Positions 7,377-13,180 of a stretch of 13,180 nucleotides of DNA are shown here, piece by piece (the first letter of the stretch is position 1; each line of letters opens with the position of its first letter). Location: the NCBI GenBank assembly GCA_900549445.1, contig UROS01000054.1:1-13180 (forward strand), read 5' to 3'. The translations under genes were made by a program, and so were the position numbers. The stretch is from an uncultured Porphyromonadaceae bacterium. GTDB taxonomy: Bacteria > Bacteroidota > Bacteroidia > Bacteroidales > Muribaculaceae. The notes beneath the pieces are model-generated. The model saw only the letters and a program-made list of their open reading frames with translations. It was not told the origin of the DNA and made no database searches.

Positions 7377-7408
7377 AACCCCGCAACCGCGGGGTTTTGT
7401 TTTTTTTA
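7377..7408 (+). terminator. Rho-independent terminator
   Basis: A perfect 8-bp GC-rich stem AACCCCGC (7377-7384) / GCGGGGTT (7389-7396) with a 4-base loop AACC is followed by a T-tract running to about 7408. It lies 23 bases after the beta-barrel stop codon and separates the envelope operon from the DUF4290 promoter. Confidence 0.93.
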
Positions 7409-7429
7409 ACGCCCCGCCCGCTACGCGGA

Positions 7430-7461
7430 TTTGGTTTTCTTCCGAGATATTCGTAACTTTG
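7430..7461 (+). promoter_or_regulatory. Bacteroidota-type promoter for the DUF4290-rimM operon
   Basis: TTTG (7430-7433), 20 bases, then TAACTTTG (7454-7461) is an exact match to TTTG-N19..21-TAnnTTTG. The ATG of the DUF4290 gene is 27 bases downstream, giving a leader of about 23 bases. It also argues that the gene does not start further upstream. Confidence 0.82.
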
Positions 7462-7488
7462 ACGGTTGAATCCAACGTTTTAACGAAT

Positions 7489-8076
7489 ATGCTGACATAC
7501 AATACCCGGCTGAAGCGCTTGATTTTGCCTGAATACGGCCGCAACATACAGAAGATGGTCGACCACTGTCTGACAATCGAGGACCGTGAGGAGCGCACCC
7601 GCTGCGCCTACTCCATAATCGCCACCATGGGCAATCTCTTTCCGGCGCTCCGCAACGAGGAAAACAGCCACAAACTCTGGGATCATCTCGCAATCATGAG
7701 CGACTTCAAGCTCGACGTGGATTATCCCTGCGAGATAGTGAGACCCGACGAACTCGACTCACACCCCGATAAAGTTCCCTACACGGGCCACCAGATCCGC
7801 TACCGCCACTACGGCAAGGATCTTGAGTTCATGATAGCGAAAGCCGCCGAAATGGAAGAGGGAGAAGAGCGCGACGAACTCATACTGCTTCTCGCCAACC
7901 ACATGAAAAAGCTCATGCTGTCCATAAACAAAGACGGTGTGGACGATGCAAAGATATTCAAAGACCTTGCGGAGTACTCCCACGGCACCATCCGCCTCAA
8001 TCCGGAGACCACCCGTCTGCACGATTTCCAGATAGTAGCCGCCCCCGCCTCAGGCAAAAAGAAAAAGAAAAAATGA
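7489..8076 (+). CDS. DUF4290 domain-containing protein
   Basis: A 195-residue cytoplasmic, mainly helical protein of the Bacteroidota-restricted DUF4290 family (PF14123, recognised from memory). It has a conserved start LTYNTRLKRLILPEYGRNIQ, then MVDHCLTIEDREERTRCAYS and MGNLFPALRNEENSHKLWDHL, and later ILLLANHMKKLMLSINKDG. It ends in a lysine run (GKKKKKK) encoded by an A-rich tract. Its biochemical role is unknown; it is commonly encoded next to murA and rimM. Here its TGA overlaps the rimM ATG (ATGA), indicating translational coupling. The ATG at 7489 was chosen because an upstream in-frame ATG would place the start before the terminator and promoter. Confidence 0.92.
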   Translation: MLTYNTRLKRLILPEYGRNIQKMVDHCLTIEDREERTRCAYSIIATMGNLFPALRNEENSHKLWDHLAIMSDFKLDVDYPCEIVRPDELDSHPDKVPYTGHQIRYRHYGKDLEFMIAKAAEMEEGEERDELILLLANHMKKLMLSINKDGVDDAKIFKDLAEYSHGTIRLNPETTRLHDFQIVAAPASGKKKKKK

Positions 8077-8600
8077 TTACCGCCGACGAAATATTTCCTG
8101 CCGGAAAATTCGGCAAGCCTCACGGTATCAACGGCGAAATAGCCGCTACGCTCGACGTGGAGGCCGACGACATAGACGCCGGCAACTGCGTAGTGGCGCA
8201 AATCGACGGCATCTACGTGCCTTTCTTCATCGAAAAGGTGCGTCCGAAAAATGCCGAGACGGTTCTCTTCACCATCGAGGGGATAAAGACCGACACCGAC
8301 GCCTCGATGCTCGCCAACCACCCGCTCTGGCTCCTCAGGCGCGAATTCGATTTCGACGAGGAGCAGGACGCCGACGGCTTTTACGCTTCAGACCTCATCG
8401 GATTCAGAGTTACGGACGACGGCAAGGAAATAGGCACGATAACTGACTTCAACGACTCGACCGAAAACGTGCTTTTCGTGGTTGAGACGAAAAACGGCGA
8501 CGAAATCTTCATTCCGGTAGCCGACGAACTGATAGACTCGGTCGACACCGACAACAAAATCATAAACATGACGCTCCCTTCAGGGCTGACAAATCTTTGA
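8073..8600 (+). CDS. rimM: Ribosome maturation factor RimM
   Basis: RimM binds the head of the 30S subunit through protein S19 and assists late 16S rRNA folding. At 175 residues this has normal length. The N-terminal RimM beta-barrel (~5-90) opens with FPAGKFGKPHGINGEI, the family's characteristic GxxxKxHGxxGE pattern. The C-terminal PRC-barrel (~105-172) contains DLIGFRVTDDGKEIGTI, VLFV, EIFIPVADELI and a closing INMTLPSGLTNL, matching the usual PEGLL ending. The start codon overlaps the DUF4290 stop by four bases, and a purine-rich tract directly upstream may aid initiation. The next gene starts three bases after the rimM stop. Identification is secure. Confidence 0.95.
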   Translation: MITADEIFPAGKFGKPHGINGEIAATLDVEADDIDAGNCVVAQIDGIYVPFFIEKVRPKNAETVLFTIEGIKTDTDASMLANHPLWLLRREFDFDEEQDADGFYASDLIGFRVTDDGKEIGTITDFNDSTENVLFVVETKNGDEIFIPVADELIDSVDTDNKIINMTLPSGLTNL

Positions 8601-8603
8601 ATC

Positions 8604-8906
8604 ATGGAAGAATTCGACGAAAAAAAAGCCGCGGCAGCCATGAACGCCGCACTGCCCGAGGGCAGAACCCCGTACGACGACGATGAACTCCTCAACATCA
8701 TCGACATGATATGGGACTGGTATGAGGACAACGGTCTGCTCGATGTTGACGCCGAAGCCGACGACGAGGATGTCAACGTCAACGCCCTCGTCAGCTACGT
8801 AAGGAAAACTCTTGCCAAAGACCCCGGAGCGAAAGTGGATCCGGCCGACATCGAGGCGCTCGTAATGGGCGAAATCAACTATGAACAGTCGCTCGATCTT
8901 CTTTAA
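8604..8906 (+). CDS. Small acidic hypothetical protein
   Basis: A 100-residue, strongly acidic, helix-rich cytoplasmic protein with no signal or membrane segment. Visible parts are YDDDELLNIIDMIWDWYEDN (residues 24-43), an Asp/Glu-rich turn, LVSYVRKTLAKDP and a C-terminal ADIEALVMGEINYEQSLDLL. The codon usage and three-base spacing from rimM support a real gene. I do not assign a family, though the sequence feels like a conserved Bacteroidales hypothetical. Co-translation with rimM could mean a link to ribosome assembly, but this is speculative. Confidence 0.82.
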   Translation: MEEFDEKKAAAAMNAALPEGRTPYDDDELLNIIDMIWDWYEDNGLLDVDAEADDEDVNVNALVSYVRKTLAKDPGAKVDPADIEALVMGEINYEQSLDLL

Positions 8907-8959
8907 CTCCCCCCACTGCCACAAACTAAAGTCAAACTGCTAACACTCTCTCAATCATA

Positions 8960-9595
8960 ATGAACCGGCTTATTCTTATCCTCATTCTCGCAGCAGCGAC
9001 GGTGATTCCGACCGCCGCCCGCGACAAGTATGAAGACCCGTACAAGGGCTACGACGAGGCCGTGTTCATGGACATGGACTTTGAGCAGAACCTCGAGACT
9101 CCGAAGATTTACAGCGCCGACAAGCCTGCGGTGAAACGCTACATGAACCGTCTGGCCAAGGAATATGCAGCCAAGCATTATACAGTAGACCTTCTGCGCG
9201 ACGACGAGGTGATGCTGATAACCGTTCCGAGCGACCAGATATTTCTGCCCAACGACACTCTTCTGTCGCCTTATTCGGCCAAGTATCTCACGCCGCTTCT
9301 GAGCCTGTTCAACGACCCCGGAATGTTTAAGGTCGTCTACGGCATCCATACCGACAACACGGGAACGGCGTACTACAACATGCAGCTCTCCCACCGCCGC
9401 AACAGTTCGGTCTACGACTGGCTGCTGCGCAACGTAAGCGAGGATCAGATAGTGATTCCTTTCGAGTTCGGCGACACCGACCCGGTGGAATCAAACGACA
9501 CCCGCAAGGGGCGCGCCGCCAACCGCCGGGTGGAATTCTACATAATCCCCGGCCCGAAACTGCTTGAAATGGCACACAACAAAACCCTCAGATAA
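8960..9595 (+). CDS. OmpA family periplasmic/envelope protein
   Basis: A 211-residue exported protein with a signal peptide (LILILILAAATVIPTAA, probable cut after residue 20) and no lipobox cysteine. The C-terminal ~84-197 region is an OmpA-like peptidoglycan-binding domain. It has YGIHTDNTG (128-135), NMQLSHRRNSSVYDWLL for the helix after the DxxG loop, and DTRKGRAANRRVEFYI (180-195) carrying the conserved arginine. OmpA domains bind the diaminopimelate of peptidoglycan stem peptides and anchor the outer membrane. The N-terminal region (21-83) is not a beta-barrel and I do not recognise it, so the protein is probably soluble in the periplasm or attached through partners. It is 53 bp after the acidic protein and may share its transcript. 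Confidence 0.88.
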   Translation: MNRLILILILAAATVIPTAARDKYEDPYKGYDEAVFMDMDFEQNLETPKIYSADKPAVKRYMNRLAKEYAAKHYTVDLLRDDEVMLITVPSDQIFLPNDTLLSPYSAKYLTPLLSLFNDPGMFKVVYGIHTDNTGTAYYNMQLSHRRNSSVYDWLLRNVSEDQIVIPFEFGDTDPVESNDTRKGRAANRRVEFYIIPGPKLLEMAHNKTLR

Positions 9596-9648
9596 CCGAT
9601 CGTCTCTCCAGTCATCACAGCAAAAACAAAAAGTATCAAGAAATAAAA

Positions 9649-11130
9649 ATGGCTAAAGAACTTAAAGATCTCACAAAGCGCAGCGAGAACTACTCGCAAT
9701 GGTACAACGAACTCGTGGTAAAGGCCGATCTCGCCGAGCAGTCGGCCGTACGCGGCTGCATGGTTATAAAACCTTACGGCTATGCAATCTGGGAAAAGAT
9801 GCAGCAGCAGCTCGACCGTATGTTTAAGGAGACAGGCGTACAGAACGCCTACTTCCCCCTGCTTATCCCCAAATCGTTCCTTTGCCGTGAGGCCGAACAC
9901 GTAGAAGGATTCGCAAAAGAGTGCGCCGTGGTGACCCACTACCGCCTCAAAAACGACCCCAACGGGTCCGGTGTCATCGTCGACCCCGACGCTAAGCTGG
10001 AAGAAGAACTCATCATACGCCCCACTTCGGAAACCATCATCTGGGGCACATACAAGAACTGGATTCACAGCTACCGCGACCTTCCGGTGCTCTGCAACCA
10101 GTGGGCCAACGTGATGCGCTGGGAAATGCGCACCCGCATGTTTCTCCGCACGGCCGAATTTCTCTGGCAGGAGGGTCACTGCGCCCACGCTACCGCCGAG
10201 GAATCGCAGGCCCGCACGGTTGAGATGATCAATATCTACGCCCGCTTCGCCCGCGATTTCATGGCCATGCCCGTAATCATCGGCGTCAAGACCGCCAACG
10301 AGCGTTTTGCCGGCGCTCTCAACACCTATACTATCGAGGCCATGATGCAGGACGGTAAAGCCCTGCAGGCCGGTACAAGCCACAACCTCGGCCAGAATTT
10401 TGCCAAGGCATTCGACGTGACTTTCGTAAACAAGGACAACAAGCCCGAGTATGTATGGGCCAATTCGTGGGGAGTCTCCACCCGACTGATGGGCGCCCTG
10501 ATCATGACGCACTCCGACGACAACGGACTCGTGCTTCCGCCCCATCTCGCCCCGATTCAGGTGGTAATAGTGCCTATCTACAAGAATTCAGAGCAGCTTG
10601 CGCTCATATCCGCGCGCGTAGAACCTATTGTCAACGAACTGCGCGGCATGGGCATAAGCGTGAAGTATGACGATGCCGAAAACAAGCGTCCCGGATTCAA
10701 GTTCGCCGACTACGAGGTGAAGGGTGTGCCCGTACGCCTCGCCATCGGCGCACGCGACCTCGAAAACGGCACCGTTGAGGTGATGCGCCGCGATACACTC
10801 GAGAAGCACGAAGCCCGTCTCGACGGCATAGCCCAGTACGTAAAAGAGCTGCTCGAGGATATTCAGACCAACATTTTCGAAAAAGCCGTGAAATACCGCG
10901 ACAGCATGATCCGCACCGTCGATACCTACGACGAATTCAAGGTTGAGATAGAAAAAGGCGGCTTCATACTGGCCCACTGGGACGGTACGACCGAGACCGA
11001 AGAAAAGGTCAAGGAAGAGACCAAGGCTACCATCCGCTGCATCCCCCTCGACGGCGACAAGACCCCCGGAAAGTGCATGGTGACGGGCAAGCCTTCGGCC
11101 CAGCGTGTGATTTTTGCAAGAAACTATTGA
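9649..11130 (+). CDS. proS: Prolyl-tRNA synthetase (short, archaeal/eukaryotic-like type)
   Basis: A class II aminoacyl-tRNA synthetase that activates proline with ATP and charges tRNA-Pro. At 493 residues it is the shorter archaeal/eukaryotic-like form, without the large editing insertion of the long bacterial form. Visible elements are the motif 1 region (MFKETGVQNAYFPLLIPKSF), the substrate loop PTSET (125-129), motif 2 with RWEMRTRMFLRTAEF (157-171) and QEGHCAHAT, and motif 3 with SWGVSTRLMGALIMTHSDD (273-291). These are followed by the anticodon-binding domain (~303-410, starting IQVVIVPIY) and a C-terminal domain ending in the typical tyrosine (VIFARNY). The A-rich leader just before the ATG (AAGAAATAAAA) fits Bacteroidota initiation regions. 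Identification is secure. Confidence 0.97.
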   Translation: MAKELKDLTKRSENYSQWYNELVVKADLAEQSAVRGCMVIKPYGYAIWEKMQQQLDRMFKETGVQNAYFPLLIPKSFLCREAEHVEGFAKECAVVTHYRLKNDPNGSGVIVDPDAKLEEELIIRPTSETIIWGTYKNWIHSYRDLPVLCNQWANVMRWEMRTRMFLRTAEFLWQEGHCAHATAEESQARTVEMINIYARFARDFMAMPVIIGVKTANERFAGALNTYTIEAMMQDGKALQAGTSHNLGQNFAKAFDVTFVNKDNKPEYVWANSWGVSTRLMGALIMTHSDDNGLVLPPHLAPIQVVIVPIYKNSEQLALISARVEPIVNELRGMGISVKYDDAENKRPGFKFADYEVKGVPVRLAIGARDLENGTVEVMRRDTLEKHEARLDGIAQYVKELLEDIQTNIFEKAVKYRDSMIRTVDTYDEFKVEIEKGGFILAHWDGTTETEEKVKEETKATIRCIPLDGDKTPGKCMVTGKPSAQRVIFARNY

Positions 11131-11151
11131 TATTCAGGCCAACTGCGCGAT

Positions 11152-12102
11152 ATGCTGCCCGTAATCGCTATTGTAGTTCCGTGCTACAACGAAGAGGAAG
11201 TGCTTCCTATCAGCGTGCCCCGCATGCTCGGGGTGCTCGACCGGATGAAAGAGTCAGGCCTTGCCTCCGGCGAAAGCTATGTAATGCTTTGCAACGACGG
11301 GAGCCGTGACCGTACATGGCAGGTCATAGAGGCGCTTCATTCGGCCGACACGAGGGTTAAAGGGCTGTCGCTCGCCCATAACCGCGGCCATCAGAACGTG
11401 CTACTCGCAGGGCTGATGACTGTTATGGACAGGTGCGACGCCGCCATTTCGATCGACGCCGACCTTCAGGACGACCCGGAGGCCATGATAGAGATGGTGA
11501 AGAAATTCCGTCAGGGGAGCGAGATAGTCTACGGGGTGCGGTCGAGCCGCGACTCCGACACGTGGTTCAAACGCACTTCCGCCCACGCCTTCTATTCGTT
11601 TCAGAAGAAGATGGGACTTGAGACAGTCTACGACCATGCCGACTATCGCCTGATGAGCTCCCGGGCACTGCGGCTGCTCAGCCACTACGGCGAATCGAAT
11701 CTCTTTTTGCGCGGGATCATACCGCAGATAGGGCTGAAATGCGACACCGTGGGCTACAGCCGGGCCGAACGGGCGGCCGGCGAATCGAAGTATCCGCTCA
11801 GCAAGATGCTGAGTTTCTCGATCGACGGCATCACCTCGTTCTCAGCCAAACCCATGAGGATAATTTTTCTCACCGGGCTTGTGTTTCTGATAATCGACAT
11901 CATAGTGGCGGCCTACGTTCTCATATCTTACTTCACGCGCGATTTCGTAGAATCGGGATGGGCGTCGATCATGCTCTCGATCTGGTTTCTCGGCAGCCTG
12001 ATTCTGATGGGTATCGGCGTAGTAGGCGAATATATCGGAAAGATATTCATCGAAGTCAAGCATCGGCCGCGCTACGAAATAAAAGATTTACTAATAGACT
12101 GA
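11152..12102 (+). CDS. Family 2 glycosyltransferase, GtrB/dolichyl-phosphate mannose synthase-like
   Basis: A 316-residue membrane-associated transferase. The GT-A domain starts IAIVVPCYNEEEVLP (5-19), with the nucleotide-sugar element NDGSRDRTW (48-56), LAHNRGHQNVLLAGL, and the DxD motif in SIDADLQDDPE (100-110). ADYRLMSSRAL (163-173) and RAERAAGESKYPLSKML (204-220) follow, both typical of GtrB-like enzymes. Two transmembrane helices come at ~236-258 and ~270-293, then a short cytoplasmic tail. Such enzymes move a sugar from a nucleotide donor to undecaprenyl phosphate for export and later glycan modification. Sugar and acceptor cannot be told from sequence. It starts 21 bp after proS and is followed 16 bp later by the HU gene. 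No flippase or GtrA partner is in the window. Confidence 0.93.
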   Translation: MLPVIAIVVPCYNEEEVLPISVPRMLGVLDRMKESGLASGESYVMLCNDGSRDRTWQVIEALHSADTRVKGLSLAHNRGHQNVLLAGLMTVMDRCDAAISIDADLQDDPEAMIEMVKKFRQGSEIVYGVRSSRDSDTWFKRTSAHAFYSFQKKMGLETVYDHADYRLMSSRALRLLSHYGESNLFLRGIIPQIGLKCDTVGYSRAERAAGESKYPLSKMLSFSIDGITSFSAKPMRIIFLTGLVFLIIDIIVAAYVLISYFTRDFVESGWASIMLSIWFLGSLILMGIGVVGEYIGKIFIEVKHRPRYEIKDLLID

Positions 12103-12118
12103 CCCCACATCTCAGAAT

Positions 12119-12394
12119 ATGGACAATAAGACTTTCATATCGCGTCTCGCCAAGAGACTGAACCGCGAGCAGGGACAGGTGGCAGCGCTCACCGACGGAT
12201 TGCTGACGGCTTTCCGCGAGGCGGCCACTTCACTCGATTCCATAGCAATTCCCGGCTTCGGGACTTTCAAAACGGAGAAAACCGACGAACAGATTTCGAC
12301 AGACGCCGTCACCGGACGTCGCATGCTTCTCCCTCCTAAGATAGAGATGACGTTCCGTCCGAGTGTGGTTTTGCGCAAAAAGATGAAATCATGA
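12119..12394 (+). CDS. HU/IHF-family DNA-binding protein
   Basis: A 91-residue histone-like protein. The helical part (FISRLAKRLNREQGQVAALTDGLLTAFREAATS) is followed by the family signature IPGFGTFKTEK (42-52). A positively charged arm comes next, with TGRRMLLPPK and a closing MTFRPSVVLRKKMKS. HU proteins bind and bend DNA as dimers; the arm is present here although the canonical RNP tip is replaced by LPP. Its TGA overlaps the ATG of the next HU-like gene (ATGA), so the two are probably made in fixed proportion and could form a heterodimer. The pairing is inference. Confidence 0.9.
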   Translation: MDNKTFISRLAKRLNREQGQVAALTDGLLTAFREAATSLDSIAIPGFGTFKTEKTDEQISTDAVTGRRMLLPPKIEMTFRPSVVLRKKMKS

Positions 12395-13180
12395 ACAACA
12401 AGATACCATTCCACCAGCTTGCGGAGACTGTGGCTCGGCTCACCTCCGTCTCTTCCGAAACCGCCGAAACGTTTATAAAAGCATTTTTTGAAGTATTGTC
12501 CGAAGCTCTTGAGAAGGGCGAGACTGTGAAGGTGAAAGGACTCGGCACATTCGCGCCGGGGGCAAATATCGGCGATGATGATTGCGTTGCTTTCGTTCCC
12601 GACCGCGATTTTGCCGACACCATCAATGCCCCGTTCGCAATGTTTCAGCCCGAGGAACTCAACGACGGAGTGACAGGCGAGGTGCTTACATCTGTCGAAA
12701 CCATAGCCGAAGAGGAGACGGAAGAAGAAGCACAATCCGAAGAATCAGCTACGCCGCAGCCGGCGGCAGCCGAAGAGGTGCAGCCGGAAGAAGCTGTTGC
12801 GGAATCGGCAGAGACGGAGGAACAGGAAGAGGCCGGACCGGTAATAACTCCTGCAGTTGAACCGGAACCAAAGCCTGAACCGGAACCGAAGCCCGAACCG
12901 GAGATTGCAGTTGTTGCTGCAATCACGGAAATCAAGCCTATTGAAGAGGATCCGGAAGAATTTGTTGGCGATCATCCGTCCAAGCCCAAAGCTCCGGCCA
13001 TAGAATATGCGGCAAACGAACCGGAAAGCGAGGAAGAAAGTGACGAAAACGATGGGTCCAACGACCGTAAGGGAGGTTTCGGATTCGGATTTCTCACGGG
13101 ATTAATCGTTGGCTTTGCCCTCGGAGCTTGCGCGGCATACTTCTATATAGGCAAAATAATGGAGAGCCGCGGCCTCGGAG
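12391..13180 (+). CDS. HU-like protein with acidic tail and C-terminal transmembrane helix, 3' end outside window
   Basis: Open for 263 codons to the window edge. Residues ~1-90 are an HU-like domain: FHQLAETVARLTSVSSETAE, helix IKAFFEVLSEALEKG, VKVKGLGTFAPG (47-58), then VAFVPDRDFADTINAPF and MFQPEEL. Lys/Arg are scarce in the arm region and no RNP-type tip is seen, so direct DNA binding may be weak. Residues ~100-225 form a long, very acidic, Pro/Glu-rich linker including a PEPKPEPEPKPEPE run (155-168). RKGG then precedes a hydrophobic segment, GFLTGLIVGFALGACAAYFY (233-252), which reads as a membrane helix, and the chain continues past GKIMESRGLG. The predicted layout is HU domain and linker in the cytoplasm with the C-terminus across the inner membrane. 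It is coupled to the preceding HU gene. Confidence 0.88.
   Translation, partial: MNNKIPFHQLAETVARLTSVSSETAETFIKAFFEVLSEALEKGETVKVKGLGTFAPGANIGDDDCVAFVPDRDFADTINAPFAMFQPEELNDGVTGEVLTSVETIAEEETEEEAQSEESATPQPAAAEEVQPEEAVAESAETEEQEEAGPVITPAVEPEPKPEPEPKPEPEIAVVAAITEIKPIEEDPEEFVGDHPSKPKAPAIEYAANEPESEEESDENDGSNDRKGGFGFGFLTGLIVGFALGACAAYFYIGKIMESRGLG

Noticed and set aside
7360..7488. Upstream in-frame ATG start for the DUF4290 gene
   Set aside because: It would translate through the terminator hairpin and the promoter; the family-like sequence begins at 7489.
9538..10545. 335-codon minus-strand open frame
   Set aside because: It is antisense to proS and the OmpA gene, both secure; a typical shadow frame in GC-rich third-position DNA.
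12841..12905. Short repetitive GAACCG-type units considered as a repeat array
   Set aside because: They are in-frame Pro-Glu-Lys codons within the acidic linker, with no spacers, so not a CRISPR or mobile-element repeat.

Overview
The window looks like chromosomal DNA of a Bacteroidota bacterium of the order Bacteroidales, roughly mid-50s % GC. A gut lineage such as Muribaculaceae is possible but not proven. The evidence is Bacteroidota-specific families (DUF4290, PCMD lipoprotein, PF13568-type beta-barrel, tandem HU-like proteins), promoters matching the TTTG / TAnnTTTG consensus of this phylum, and no Shine-Dalgarno motifs. The first 47 bases are not biological: they are a read-through Illumina Nextera i7 adapter joined to the genomic end.

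Left block, minus strand (48-5194). Transcribed right to left are: a short basic protein gene broken by a 7-bp tandem duplication (4684-5194); a 636-residue fusion of a degenerate kinase domain and an AAA+ ATPase (2682-4592), with a canonical promoter so close to its ATG that the mRNA may be leaderless; a small YbjN-like protein (2244-2648); and priA (48-2244), which lacks its C-terminal end at the adapter junction. The fusion, the YbjN-like gene and priA are tightly packed and probably co-transcribed.

A 226-bp AT-rich divergent intergenic region (5195-5420) carries outward-facing -7 elements on both strands.

Right block, plus strand (5421-13180). A cell-envelope pair (PCMD lipoprotein plus outer-membrane beta-barrel) ends in a strong rho-independent terminator. 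A housekeeping run follows, starting at a textbook promoter: DUF4290 protein, rimM (4-base overlap), an acidic 100-residue protein, an OmpA-domain envelope protein, proS, a GtrB-like family 2 glycosyltransferase, an HU-family protein, and a second HU-like protein with a long acidic tail and a C-terminal membrane helix that runs off the window.

The most interesting items are the pseudokinase-AAA+ fusion with its YbjN-like neighbour, the heptamer-duplication frameshift whose reversal restores an intact reading frame, and the apparently membrane-tethered HU-like protein. No tRNA, rRNA, CRISPR array or insertion sequence was seen.
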